A stretch of DNA of 64,000 nt from Halorarius halobius (GTDB taxonomy: Archaea; Halobacteriota; Halobacteria; Halobacteriales; Haloarculaceae): NCBI RefSeq assembly GCF_024298865.1, contig NZ_CP101163.1, forward strand, positions 1-64,000. The letters are read 5' to 3'. Positions 53,718 to 62,710 of the stretch are shown here, piece by piece. The position numbers were made by a program, and so were the translations under genes. The notes under the pieces are model-generated. The model was not told the origin of the DNA, did not search any database, and saw nothing but the letters and a program-made list of their open reading frames with translations. Within the stretch, counting starts at the first letter, position 1. Every line of letters begins with the position of its first letter.

Positions 53718-54116
53718 ATGACAGTCATCGTCATCAACATCAAAGAAGAGCGAATCGACTCCGAAGATCAATCCCCCTCAGACGTTCTTAAGTCACTCCT
53801 CATCCCCACCAAATCGCCGGACGATGATACTGTCTGTCCCGAATACGTCCAGAAACTCCTCCGTCAGCTTCCGTCCGACGCACTCAAAATCCGGCAATCA
53901 ATTCACGAACCAGAGTGGGGATTCGGAGAGCCCTGTCCCATCTGTGGGACCGAAGCCCTGAGCGCCATGACGGTCAGTGAAGACATTTATAACTCGAGTC
54001 ACGGCGAGTTCGAGTACGTCAAGACTGGCGACGCGAACGGTCCCGTCCTCTCGGTGATCTGCCCCGAGTGCCGGACGTACCTCTCGCACGTCCCGTACCA
54101 AAATCTGACCACCTGA
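53718..54116 (+). CDS. Zinc-ribbon hypothetical protein
   Basis: 132 aa from the ATG at 53718. CPICGTEALSAMTVSEDIYN and later ICPECRTYLSHVPYQNLTT supply a C-x-x-C pair each side of a 45-residue loop. The N-terminal part (MTVIVINIKEERIDSEDQSP) is less GC-rich. Probably a zinc-dependent structural domain. Confidence 0.6.
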   Translation: MTVIVINIKEERIDSEDQSPSDVLKSLLIPTKSPDDDTVCPEYVQKLLRQLPSDALKIRQSIHEPEWGFGEPCPICGTEALSAMTVSEDIYNSSHGEFEYVKTGDANGPVLSVICPECRTYLSHVPYQNLTT

Positions 54117-54622
54117 CCGATGGCATCCATCGACACCGATCCCGACTTGCTGTCGGATACTCACGGCCCTCGCCAAACGCCGTGTGGTGCTTCTTCGACG
54201 AGATAGACGATGTCCCAAATCTGGCCGCCGCCGAAGAACAGGGAGAGGCGTGGGAGGCCCTTCTCGACGACGACCGACTCGGAATGGCAGTCGTCGATAC
54301 CGTCGAGATGTCGTTCGTGAGTCGACTCGCCGTCACACCGATCGCACGACGGGTAGGCATCGCGACCGCAATTCTGGACAGATTCCAAGACGAGTATTCG
54401 CGCCTCCACTGTCGCGTTCACAAGGAAAATCTGGCAGGTATCAGACTCGTCGAATCCACCGCGTTCCACCGGAAACAGGAGGGTCGCCACGGCGAGCTTC
54501 GGTGGTACGATATACAGGTCAACGACGTCGGGGAGGGAGACCAATTCGACATGGAGAGCGACACTACCGCAGTATCCTCAACGTCCGCTTCAACGGCGTC
54601 CCGATCAGGAGGTAACCGATGA
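54068..54622 (+). CDS. GNAT acetyltransferase (start uncertain, possible frameshift)
   Basis: C-terminal half is a GNAT fold: VSRLAVTPIARRVGIATAIL (acetyl-CoA loop), RLHCRVHKENLAGIRLVEST, RHGELRWYDIQVN. The only start in this frame is a GTG inside the previous gene at 54068. A better-placed ATG at 54120 (MASIDTDPDLLSDTHG) is in a neighbouring frame and stops after 28 codons. A one-base frameshift near 54170-54190 would join them. The protein ends overlapping the next gene by ATGA. Confidence 0.6.
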   Translation: MPDVPLARPVPKSDHLTDGIHRHRSRLAVGYSRPSPNAVWCFFDEIDDVPNLAAAEEQGEAWEALLDDDRLGMAVVDTVEMSFVSRLAVTPIARRVGIATAILDRFQDEYSRLHCRVHKENLAGIRLVESTAFHRKQEGRHGELRWYDIQVNDVGEGDQFDMESDTTAVSSTSASTASRSGGNR

Positions 54623-55302
54623 TCGACCACGACACCCGTATCAACCCCGATTGGACCGTTGCACAGCTCCTCGATCTCTACGACGGCCATACGTACGAGA
54701 CGAAGCACGACCATCCCGACCGCTTCATCTGCGACTTTTGCGCCGCTGGCGTCGCCTATTCGAGCACTCCCCGTGTCGCACAGTACGTTACCGACCGCGT
54801 CCTCAATCCCGACCATCCCGTCTGGCAGTCCAAAATACGCGAGCATCCTGGGAAGCGCCCGCTCACGCCACTCGCGACCTACTGCGAGGACTGCGCCGCG
54901 CGCCGCCTCTACTTTCCGTGTGAGGGCTTCAACGAGGCCCGAGTGTTCTTCACCCTCGAAGAGGATCGCACGATGTCGAATCCCGAGGTTACGGACGTCT
55001 CGTCGGCCGACGACGGGATACCCTGGAACCCCCGTGAACTCTCCGAAAAGATCACAGGCGTCCCTTGGGAGGCGAACGCCATCCTTGCTGGAGATGAACT
55101 CTGGGGGCCCGAAAATATGGTCACAGTCTTTCTCTCGATGGGAAGTGGTGTCGACATCCGCGAACTCGTTAAGTGGGACGGATCACTCGATCCGCAAGTC
55201 CTCGGCCACGCACGCTGTGAGTATCGCGCGTTCACTCGGAAGATGCTCGAGAAGGGACAGACTCGAACTGCGTTCCGTGACCACGTTCGCGGAGACAACT
55301 GA
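54619..55302 (+). CDS. Hypothetical plasmid protein with zinc knuckles
   Basis: 227 aa, starts by ATGA overlap with the GNAT gene. FICDFCAAGVAYSSTPRVAQ and YCEDCAARRLYFPCEGFNEA give two C-x-x-C pairs, then ARVFFTLEEDRTMS and a helical C-terminal domain (DELWGPENMVTVFLSMGSGV, ARCEYRAFTRKMLEKGQTRT). Not recognised as a named family, but a typical haloarchaeal plasmid gene. Confidence 0.65.
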   Translation: MIDHDTRINPDWTVAQLLDLYDGHTYETKHDHPDRFICDFCAAGVAYSSTPRVAQYVTDRVLNPDHPVWQSKIREHPGKRPLTPLATYCEDCAARRLYFPCEGFNEARVFFTLEEDRTMSNPEVTDVSSADDGIPWNPRELSEKITGVPWEANAILAGDELWGPENMVTVFLSMGSGVDIRELVKWDGSLDPQVLGHARCEYRAFTRKMLEKGQTRTAFRDHVRGDN

Positions 55303-55361
55303 CGTTTGGCACTGCCGGGAGGTGGAGTTTTTTCGTCGCCGATAGACAGCGAGCGCCTCTT

Positions 55362-56447
55362 ATGACCGACTCAACCAGAACTCCTCAAGCGCAGCTCACG
55401 GGGCTCGACTACAAGGGACACGTCCTCGAACAACCTCCTGCGGAGCGAGTAACGGCTTCCGTGGAGACAGCCGAAGACCTCTACGCGGCAGACGAAGGCG
55501 ACCTTCTCTGGATCGATGGCACCGAATACGCGGTCGTCAAGCGAAACTTCGGGATCTTCCACAGCCCGCTCTCAGTCGTCGCCGAAGACGGCACACAAGG
55601 GCGGCTCATCGGGGGCACCATCAACCAGCAGTCGTCGATAGCCGGCATCGCGTGGACACACGACCTCCCCGAAGACGACGACGATCGCGCCCCGCAGCCG
55701 AGTGACTTGCTTGCGCGGTTTGACCGCGTCTACCGCCTCGAGGAAGACCGCCTCGACTGTCTCCACACCTGGACGCCCGATAGCGATCATCGCGTCTGCC
55801 CCGCGTGTGAAGAACGCAGTGGCGAACCGATACGTATCGAACAGCAGGCCGGAAAGGCCGTCGAACTCCGACAGTGTACGAACACCGACTGCCAACACAT
55901 CTATCGGTACGTTCGACCCTTCCCGGAACCGGATACCGCAGCCCTCCTCATTTCTACGGGCACAGTGGACTCTCCCGCGCTCGGATCGGGATACACCACG
56001 AGTGAAACCGTCGACGAGTATGAACTCTCAGGAGTCTTCCGCTGTACCGAGCAGGACGATTTCAAGTTTCCCGTCGAGACGAACCGTGGTCGCGACGACG
56101 GCTTTTACTCAGCCTCTGAAGTCGCCGCGTTCTGCAACCCAAAGCTCGATCACGACGATCCCGACAACCGCTTCGGTACCGTCACCGTCGACACCAACGA
56201 CCGCACTGGGGGAACAGTCATCCGATGGCGCGACGCACCAGGGAGTCAAGCGAGGATGACCGTCGAGTTTCAGGAGCTCGTCGGCGGAACGGGCTCGCCC
56301 ACGCCGGACTACGACCGCGCTCTCGGCTGGAGCCTCAACCGAGACGCGTTCACCGCAATTGTCGACCAGACTGGCCCAACCTGTTCCGACACGTATCCTG
56401 ACATTTCCTCTCAACAGAGCGAACCCAACGATTACACAACTGCCTGA
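55362..56447 (+). CDS. Hypothetical plasmid protein with zinc ribbon
   Basis: 361 aa. The N-terminal beta-rich domain (DEGDLLWIDGTEYAVVKRNF) is followed by CPACEERSGEPIRIEQQAGK and CTNTDCQHIYRYVRPF (zinc ribbon, about residues 145-185) and a beta-rich C-terminal half. Largest of the plasmid-block unknowns; no catalytic motif seen. Confidence 0.6.
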   Translation: MTDSTRTPQAQLTGLDYKGHVLEQPPAERVTASVETAEDLYAADEGDLLWIDGTEYAVVKRNFGIFHSPLSVVAEDGTQGRLIGGTINQQSSIAGIAWTHDLPEDDDDRAPQPSDLLARFDRVYRLEEDRLDCLHTWTPDSDHRVCPACEERSGEPIRIEQQAGKAVELRQCTNTDCQHIYRYVRPFPEPDTAALLISTGTVDSPALGSGYTTSETVDEYELSGVFRCTEQDDFKFPVETNRGRDDGFYSASEVAAFCNPKLDHDDPDNRFGTVTVDTNDRTGGTVIRWRDAPGSQARMTVEFQELVGGTGSPTPDYDRALGWSLNRDAFTAIVDQTGPTCSDTYPDISSQQSEPNDYTTA

Positions 56448-56503
56448 ATCACCGACCGTTAATACCAGCGAGCCTGCAACCGATACACACGACGCGAATA
56501 GCG

Positions 56504-57268
56504 ATGGCCACAGATAGTACATTCGAAGAGGACGTCATCTACCTCTGGCGAACGCTTCGCTCCATCGTCCTCGTACTCGTCTTCATCTTCGGCGCGATCA
56601 TTACCAGTCTCATCGTCGGCTATGTGGGCATCGTCGTTCTCGATCAGGCCTCCCCAGTTGCCCAGCAGTCAGAGACGGCACGCTTCCTCGCCTCCGCCGC
56701 GTTTAGTGAACTCGGATATGCGATCTTTGTCAGTGGTCTCCTCTACTGGAAAACGGACCTCCTCCCCGCAGGCCTTCGCTTCCGTCGTCCGACCCACCGC
56801 GACGCCCGCTGGATACTCGGCGGCATTCTCGTGATGATTGTCACAGAATACGTACTCACGTCCCTCTTCACGTTTTTCAACGCTCCAACTGCACAGAACG
56901 CGGCTGCGATCGAGGCCACCAAACACGCCTCCCTTTCGATGTTCGGCGGGCTCATCGTCCTATCCCTTCTTATCACTGGACCCTGCGAGGAAATCCTGTT
57001 TCGCGGCCTCATTCAAGGGTATCTCCGCAGGCACTTCTCTGCCATCGGAGCAATACTCCTCGCCAGCCTCTTTTTCGCGAGCGTGCATCTCTTCGCCTTG
57101 CAGGGATCTTTGAGCGGCATCCGAAATGTCCTCCTCTCACTCTTTGCGCTATCACTCATCCTCGGCTTCGCCTACGAGCGTACCGACTCACTCTTCGTCC
57201 CGATCCTCATTCACGGTAGCTATAACGCTATCCTCTTCGCCAATCTCGGCCTCAGTAACCTCTACTAA
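56504..57268 (+). CDS. CPBP-family intramembrane metalloprotease
   Basis: 254 aa with about seven hydrophobic helices. Active-site motifs of the CAAX-protease/bacteriocin-processing family: GPCEEILFRGLIQGYLRR (E-E-x-x-x-R near residues 161-166), ASLFFASVHLFAL (the FxxxH helix) and LIHGSYNAILFANL (HxxxN/B motif). May cleave lipidated or small secreted peptides, including bacteriocin immunity roles in some members. Substrate unknown. Confidence 0.88.
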   Translation: MATDSTFEEDVIYLWRTLRSIVLVLVFIFGAIITSLIVGYVGIVVLDQASPVAQQSETARFLASAAFSELGYAIFVSGLLYWKTDLLPAGLRFRRPTHRDARWILGGILVMIVTEYVLTSLFTFFNAPTAQNAAAIEATKHASLSMFGGLIVLSLLITGPCEEILFRGLIQGYLRRHFSAIGAILLASLFFASVHLFALQGSLSGIRNVLLSLFALSLILGFAYERTDSLFVPILIHGSYNAILFANLGLSNLY

Positions 57269-57355
57269 CGGCCGTCCCGGTCTCACCCAAGCCATCCCGC
57301 TGTTCACACCTATTCTACCGGTATTTTTTAATATCGGATATACGACGAGTGGGCT

Positions 57356-57868
57356 ATGCGTTTCGCATTAGCAGAAGCGAACTGGGGAGACGACGACGGC
57401 ACCACGTCGCTCGCAATCGTGACACCAACAGACCTCGATCGGCCCTCAGAGTACGGCCGGGCCGCAACGGGCTATCAAACCGCTGAAATCGGCTACGAAT
57501 TCGACTCCACATACGATCCAACCGTCAACGACCACCCCGATCCGACTCCCGTCGTCTTCTACCCCAACGAACTCCGCGACATCATTACGGAAGTCCGGAA
57601 TACGCTCCCCGTTGATCCATTCTCACCCGCGAACTTCGATGTTCTCGCCGATTGGGCTGACAACCAGGAGGGTGGAGAAGGGCTTCTCGCGGAGATCGGT
57701 ACAAACGAAAAAGGAAAATGGTGTAAGCAGCTCAAGATGCTCCGAAACGACGGCGGCCACCCCTATCTCAAAGTCCAGCGCGGCGCCCACCACACTTGGC
57801 TCCGCGGATCGCCGACCCTCGGTCGCAAAGAATTCGAGGGCGTCTTCGGAAACGTCACCGTCATCTAA
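57356..57868 (+). CDS. Hypothetical plasmid protein
   Basis: 170 aa. FALAEANWGDDDGTTSLAIV, then HPDPTPVVFYPNELRDIITE and KMLRNDGGHPYLKVQRGAHH. The gene is preceded by an AT-rich TATA-like ttttttaatatcgg at 57324-57337. No recognised domain. Confidence 0.55.
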   Translation: MRFALAEANWGDDDGTTSLAIVTPTDLDRPSEYGRAATGYQTAEIGYEFDSTYDPTVNDHPDPTPVVFYPNELRDIITEVRNTLPVDPFSPANFDVLADWADNQEGGEGLLAEIGTNEKGKWCKQLKMLRNDGGHPYLKVQRGAHHTWLRGSPTLGRKEFEGVFGNVTVI

Positions 57869-57877
57869 TCACCAGGA

Positions 57878-58252
57878 TCAGTCCCCCTTCGGATTGACAG
57901 GCGCGATATACTCGTTCTTCCAACTGTCACCGTCTCGCCATTGCCAATAATAATACCTGTATCCCTGTTTCGGTTCCTTCACCGTGATGTAGGCCCCTGT
58001 AGCGGGGACATCATCGTAGTCGTCGGGATCCACCGAGACACCCTGCCCCTCGAGGTCCTCGACGACATCATCGTCGACGGCATCCTCTGGAGCGGTATCT
58101 GGAGACGCAGGTAGTTGCTCCCGCTTCCAATTGGCGAGAGCCTGTGCGTAGTCAGCCAAGTCCTCCAGCTCCTCGACCGATAATTCGTCCACCGTGTCTC
58201 GAACGTGTGCCGGAAGATTAGGTCCAGAGGGGCGCTCAGTGTCGTCCGTCAT
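57878..58252 (-). CDS. Hypothetical protein with C-terminal Trp/Tyr-rich domain
   Basis: 124 aa. The helix VDELSVEELEDLADYAQALA is followed by an acidic linker and an aromatic-rich strand pair (KEPKQGYRYYYWQWRDGDSW, KNEYIAPVNPKG). Related-looking short proteins with a Y-Y-W-Q-W-R motif are common in haloarchaeal genomes. Read on the minus strand, against the block, and starts 2 bp from the strong inverted repeat, so it is probably leaderless. Confidence 0.65.
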   Translation of the reverse strand: MTDDTERPSGPNLPAHVRDTVDELSVEELEDLADYAQALANWKREQLPASPDTAPEDAVDDDVVEDLEGQGVSVDPDDYDDVPATGAYITVKEPKQGYRYYYWQWRDGDSWKNEYIAPVNPKGD

Positions 58253-58253
58253 T

Positions 58254-58298
58254 AGTTACCCCACAGAGGGGCACATCCATAACTATTGTGGGGTAACT
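58254..58298. promoter_or_regulatory. 12-bp perfect inverted repeat in a divergent promoter
   Basis: AGTTACCCCACA (58254-58265) and TGTGGGGTAACT (58287-58298) are exact reverse complements separated by 21 bp, which hold an AT-rich ccataactatt that can serve as the TATA element of the minus-strand gene. Position between divergent starts 58252 and 58358 suggests a shared operator. Confidence 0.65.
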
Positions 58299-58357
58299 CG
58301 CGATGAGCACTCTCCGGTTGCTTTCTCGCCCCCCACAGGAGGTGGAGGTAACTACGG

Positions 58358-59239
58358 ATGTCTACCCACCAGATCACCCCGGCGGACGAGCACCTCCCAC
58401 CGCTCGAACTTCCCCCAGGCGCGCTCGACGCATCACACCCAGACTATGAGAACACCACGGGTAGTGACCCACCGGAGACCGAACCGATCGAGCACCGCAT
58501 CCGTCTCGACATCATCGAGGCTGGCGGGCTCTTGTCTCACGACACCCACGCCCCCACCCCGCTCGCCCGGCAGTACATCCAAAAAACGCTCGTCGATACT
58601 TACGAAAGCGAACGCCGGTTCTTCCCCTCCTACGACTGCCTCGATGACTTCCTCGACGAGGCTCCTGCCTTCCTCACAGGTGAGCTCGAACCCCATTACC
58701 ACGAGCTCGAGCAGATTCGCGCCAATCGCCGAAAGTGGTACACGGAACTCATCCCGAAAAATCTCGACACTATTCAAGGAACAGCCGACTCCCTCCTCCC
58801 CCTCCACGCAAACACTTTCCACGGAGTCGTCATCGTCGACGCGAACACCGATCCCATCGAGTATGCCGACGAACACGACCTCGATGTAGACGACATCATT
58901 CGGGAAGCCCAGCTCGATAACCACATCCTGCCCGCCGAATACGGGATCACTCTCCCGGCACCGCTTCTCGTCGGGGAATTCGCCAGCGGGTCCACTTACG
59001 CATTCCTTCCCTGGTCAGACGCTGTCGTCTGTGGCTGTCCCTACAAGCAGACGAACAAGTGGGCGGTGATGTGCAAACACGAACTGGCGGCTGCGTCTTG
59101 TCTCGCCAACGCTTACGAAGGAGACGTTGATGCCAAGTACCTTCTCCCGATCGACGTCGGTGTTGACATCCCGCAGCGCGCCCGTCGGTTCGTCAGCCCG
59201 ACCGTCGCCGCCACTCACACGCCCCGGAAGCAACGGTGA
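58358..59239 (+). CDS. SWIM zinc-finger plasmid protein
   Basis: 293 aa. Long helical N-terminal part (LARQYIQKTLVDTYESERRF, LDEAPAFLTGELEPHYHELE). C-terminal SWIM finger VCGCPYKQTNKWAVMCKHEL around residues 225-244 (C-x-C ... C-x-H), then a basic tail. The divergent inverted repeat at 58254-58298 lies upstream. Probably DNA or protein binding. Confidence 0.7.
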   Translation: MSTHQITPADEHLPPLELPPGALDASHPDYENTTGSDPPETEPIEHRIRLDIIEAGGLLSHDTHAPTPLARQYIQKTLVDTYESERRFFPSYDCLDDFLDEAPAFLTGELEPHYHELEQIRANRRKWYTELIPKNLDTIQGTADSLLPLHANTFHGVVIVDANTDPIEYADEHDLDVDDIIREAQLDNHILPAEYGITLPAPLLVGEFASGSTYAFLPWSDAVVCGCPYKQTNKWAVMCKHELAAASCLANAYEGDVDAKYLLPIDVGVDIPQRARRFVSPTVAATHTPRKQR

Positions 59240-59244
59240 TCACG

Positions 59245-59598
59245 ATGACGCACTCTATCGCAGACTCGGGGAGCCACCCCCAACTGCAGTGGCTTATTCG
59301 CGGGTCGCCCGCGATTACGCTCACTGAAGCGCTCTACGACGCCATCCCTGTTGAGGTCCTCGACAACACCGTTGTCGACGCTGACGTCTATTATCACGTC
59401 GCGACTGACACCATCATCGTCGTCCAATTCGATACGGTCCAAACCGTCCTCGAACGGGACGGTGCTCCTCTCCGTTGCCCACACGACAACGACCCTGCTT
59501 CTTGTCCGTCGTGTCCCACTCAAGGCAATACGACCGATTGCGATTCACTCGATAGCACCGACCACCAGCCACACGACCCGTCACCAGCCTGTTCATGA
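59245..59598 (+). CDS. Hypothetical plasmid protein
   Basis: 117 aa from the ATG at 59245; a GTG nine bases earlier overlaps the previous stop. YYHVATDTIIVVQFDTVQTV is beta-like; the tail carries CPHDNDPASCPSCP, a possible zinc cluster. Family unknown. Confidence 0.55.
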   Translation: MTHSIADSGSHPQLQWLIRGSPAITLTEALYDAIPVEVLDNTVVDADVYYHVATDTIIVVQFDTVQTVLERDGAPLRCPHDNDPASCPSCPTQGNTTDCDSLDSTDHQPHDPSPACS

Positions 59599-59665
59599 GT
59601 CCCGATGTCCTGCAGACTTCACACGGTCGACGAGAGCCTTCCCAAGCACCCCACTCCTCCTGACT

Positions 59666-60337
59666 ATGCAGATCGACACAGCCACCTTCACCAAGATCCA
59701 GACTTATCGCGTTACCGCTGACCCGGTCGTCGCGAGTGACCACGCCGCCGGCGCCGCTAATTTCGAAGACGGTATCCACGAGGAACGCTGCGCACTCGTT
59801 GAGGACACTCCGACAGGTGAGCGTGTACCCGTCGCAACGTGGGGCGAGCTCGCGGCACTCTGTTCGACGGCCTCCCTCACGCACGCCGCATTCACGAACG
59901 CGGAGTTCGTCAGCCTCTACCAGTACGCCTTCCGCCAGTACCTCGACGGGATCGCCGGCAATGACCAGGAAATGGACGCGATGCTTCCCTCGAACTCCCC
60001 GATCCTCCCCGCAGACGACGAAATTCGCGATAGAGCCCGTGACCTCCGCGAAGCGCTCAAGCGCGACCGCGACCGCTGGTTCACCGAGCACGTCAATGAA
60101 CTCGACATCGAAACCGACGGTGTCCCGACGGCATTCTGGCTCCACGATTCCACGACAACGGCAGCAGAATTTCTCGCCGAGTGGTTCGCGGCCGGTGAGG
60201 ACTCCGAACGGCTTCTCCAAAGCCTCCCCAGTCTCCCCGGACAGACACTCGGCGTCGAAGTCGAGACGTCCGAGAGTACGTCCACTGGGACAGCAGGTCC
60301 AACCGACCCCGTGCAGGCCGGTCTCGATATGTTCTAA
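59666..60337 (+). CDS. Hypothetical plasmid protein
   Basis: 223 aa from the ATG at 59666. Helical (DEIRDRARDLREALKRDRDR, TTTAAEFLAEWFAAGEDSER) with VATWGELAALCSTASLTHAA. Acidic, soluble. Last plasmid-type gene before the AT-richer rhomboid segment. Confidence 0.6.
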   Translation: MQIDTATFTKIQTYRVTADPVVASDHAAGAANFEDGIHEERCALVEDTPTGERVPVATWGELAALCSTASLTHAAFTNAEFVSLYQYAFRQYLDGIAGNDQEMDAMLPSNSPILPADDEIRDRARDLREALKRDRDRWFTEHVNELDIETDGVPTAFWLHDSTTTAAEFLAEWFAAGEDSERLLQSLPSLPGQTLGVEVETSESTSTGTAGPTDPVQAGLDMF

Positions 60338-60573
60338 TGGGATTGTAAAAAATCCAGAGATTCATTTAGTACAACTCTAAGGACTGATAGGATAGGTGTG
60401 CGATATACACTGTGTTTGAGTAAAAACGCCTCTCGAGAGATTTTAGAGGTGCTCGAGATCTACGTAACGTTCATTCAGGAGAACAGAGATATTGACAACT
60501 TGGGCTAGGTGAGATCGAGAACCAAGTACCTTCACCCAGCCAATTTATTGTCATCCCAGTGGCTGAATCTCAT

Positions 60574-61056
60574 ATGGCTGACGAAAAATACGGTCGAATG
60601 AGTGAGGAGGCACGTTCATCCTTAGACCACTTAATCGAAAATCAGAATCAATTCAGTGATCATTCGATTGAGGTAATTAAAATTAACCTCTTAGTAGGGA
60701 GCCTGGTTCTTACAGCAGGTTCGTTCTTAGCAAACAGTGTCGGTATAACTCCAATCCCGACGAAGGCGTACATATCTGGGGGTGTCGCGGTCTTAGCGTG
60801 GTTGGGTTCAATTCTGATGGCTGAACTCACCTATTTTGGAATCCGGACGCACATCGGCGTTAGTCACTCGGCTATTGAGCACTTTCCCGATGTAGAAATT
60901 GAAGATATAGAAGAAGTATTATTGAGGAGTTATTCAGATATGCTCCAATATAGCGCTGAAGAGAACCGATCCACCGCTAGGCACATTATGCTTTCATTCG
61001 CACTCACGACGCTCTCGATAGTTGCGTTCTGTTTGACCGGAATCTTCCTAACCTGA
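60574..61056 (+). CDS. Small membrane protein (three helices)
   Basis: 160 aa from the ATG at 60574. The cytosolic start MADEKYGRMSEEARSSLDHL is followed by two hydrophobic helices (NLLVGSLVLTAGSFLANSVG; YISGGVAVLAWLGSILMAEL), a charged loop (DVEIEDIEEVLLRSYSDMLQ) and a terminal helix (LSFALTTLSIVAFCLTGIFL). The layout resembles small SLATT-like defence membrane proteins, but I cannot assign it. AT-richer than the plasmid block. Confidence 0.6.
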   Translation: MADEKYGRMSEEARSSLDHLIENQNQFSDHSIEVIKINLLVGSLVLTAGSFLANSVGITPIPTKAYISGGVAVLAWLGSILMAELTYFGIRTHIGVSHSAIEHFPDVEIEDIEEVLLRSYSDMLQYSAEENRSTARHIMLSFALTTLSIVAFCLTGIFLT

Positions 61057-61150
61057 TACGTTGGGACGGATCTCAGTCGAAGCTGAGGGTCAAATTCCGA
61101 CTCAACGGGTATGAGACATTTTATTTTGTTGCTGTTTGAATTCGAGCACT

Positions 61151-62710
61151 ATGAGTCGTGTGATGACTTTCCTCTCAAATAAGAGGCTGACTCTCTCGTT
61201 CATAGTGATTCTCCTCATTACCTATCTACTAGAACTTCTCACCATCGCCCAGTTGGGAATAGAGACGTTCGAGTTCTGGTTTCTCTTTACTCCAGGATTC
61301 GATCCCACACCGGCATGGATACTCTCCTTGTTTGCTCACGGAACAGTCCGACACCTGGGCATCAATATCGTTGGGATTCTGGTATACGGACTGGTGCTGG
61401 AGCGATACGTAGCGCGGAAGACGTATCTTGGTGTCTACGTCTTAACTGGTCTCCTCGCAGGACTCATCCACACAAACCTGACTGACAACATCGGAGCTGG
61501 GGCGAGTGGTGCAATTATGGGAGTCGTCGGCTTCTATGCCATCGTGTATCTGGCGTTGTACCGGCCGAATGGGTGGAACGATCCATTGGAGAATGTCCGC
61601 TATGTCCTTGCCATCCTCGGGCCATTCGTAATTGGTTCACAGTACGCTGTTGACATCTACGTCAACAATGGTGGATATGCCCATGTCTCCGGTGGAATCA
61701 TAGGAATTCTTCTGGGACTCGTCTACGCGAGGTCTCAGGTGGAGAGTTCTATCTCCAGAACAATCGAGGCAGCCAGAGAGTCTCCGTTCCGAACGGCGCT
61801 CTTGGTACTGATCTTGGCCGAGACAGCAGTGATAGTCTACCTCCTGATAGTGATTCCAGAGAACCCAGCAACCTCAACGGCAGTCCAAGCCGGAGCCACG
61901 ATCATCCTGGTTCTCATCACGATCTGGTACGCAGACCACACGAGACGGAGCGCCGACCTCTTCCGACGTGAACTGGAATTGGAGACCCAACGGAACCATG
62001 CCGATACCCTCCAGATTCGTACTGACAAGTGGTTAGAATATTTCCCATCCGTTCGTGAGACTGATGTCCCGCTATTCGTAGATAGAGATTCGATGCACGC
62101 AGTTCCGGTGAGTCTCCGAGGGGATCCGTACTTCGAAGATCTCACAACGAATCACGCCTCAGACCTCCGAGACTCTGTAGATCATATAGACAACCTATAC
62201 TCTGAATTTTTGGATATTCGCGATGATTTCGTGAATACCCTAAGTATCGACGTGTATCCTGATATGAGGCAGGTCGATGTTCTTGAGGAGAACTACGCCA
62301 AATGGCTGTTCGAGCGAGTGCTACTGTTGGAGCGGACGGGCAAGGACAAAGAGGATCTCAAATCAGCAGTCGGTGACGCCTTCGAAACCAGCGCAGAGGA
62401 GGAAGACGAACACTTCCGATTGCTTGGAGATACTGACCAATTTCGGAGGAGACCGATCATGCTCTATCACTACAAGCGGTCCCTTGCGAACAGCCGAAAG
62501 GAACCGTACATGTTCCGTATGTACGCCAGAGCTCCGCAGATGCATATTGACGATATTGAGTCGGTATCAGGATACTCTGATGCAGTCGACGCTGCTGAAC
62601 TGCTTGACGACATCGAGATGGAACTCGGGGAGTTAGAAAAGAAACTGATTGAGTATAATGAAGCTCCCAGGTTCGAGGGTGAGTGCGGTCTGATACTGGA
62701 CATCGAATAG
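61151..62710 (+). CDS. Rhomboid-family protease with large cytosolic C-terminus
   Basis: 519 aa. Residues about 15-235 are a rhomboid domain: LFAHGTVRHLGINIVG (H-x-x-x-N helix), the serine motif GAGASGAIMGVVG (Ser near 120) and the histidine helix GGYAHVSGGIIGILLG (His near 179). An extra membrane segment pair at about 218-260 is followed by about 255 residues of charged, mostly helical cytosolic sequence with no recognised family (WLEYFPSVRETDVPLFVDRD, YAKWLFERVLLLERTGKDKE). Most rhomboids lack such a tail, so it may sense or recruit substrate. Confidence 0.82.
   Translation: MSRVMTFLSNKRLTLSFIVILLITYLLELLTIAQLGIETFEFWFLFTPGFDPTPAWILSLFAHGTVRHLGINIVGILVYGLVLERYVARKTYLGVYVLTGLLAGLIHTNLTDNIGAGASGAIMGVVGFYAIVYLALYRPNGWNDPLENVRYVLAILGPFVIGSQYAVDIYVNNGGYAHVSGGIIGILLGLVYARSQVESSISRTIEAARESPFRTALLVLILAETAVIVYLLIVIPENPATSTAVQAGATIILVLITIWYADHTRRSADLFRRELELETQRNHADTLQIRTDKWLEYFPSVRETDVPLFVDRDSMHAVPVSLRGDPYFEDLTTNHASDLRDSVDHIDNLYSEFLDIRDDFVNTLSIDVYPDMRQVDVLEENYAKWLFERVLLLERTGKDKEDLKSAVGDAFETSAEEEDEHFRLLGDTDQFRRRPIMLYHYKRSLANSRKEPYMFRMYARAPQMHIDDIESVSGYSDAVDAAELLDDIEMELGELEKKLIEYNEAPRFEGECGLILDIE

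Noticed and set aside
59414-60220. 268-codon minus-strand frame
   Set aside because: Antisense to the plasmid gene at 59666-60337 and lacks any motif; direction disagrees with the block.
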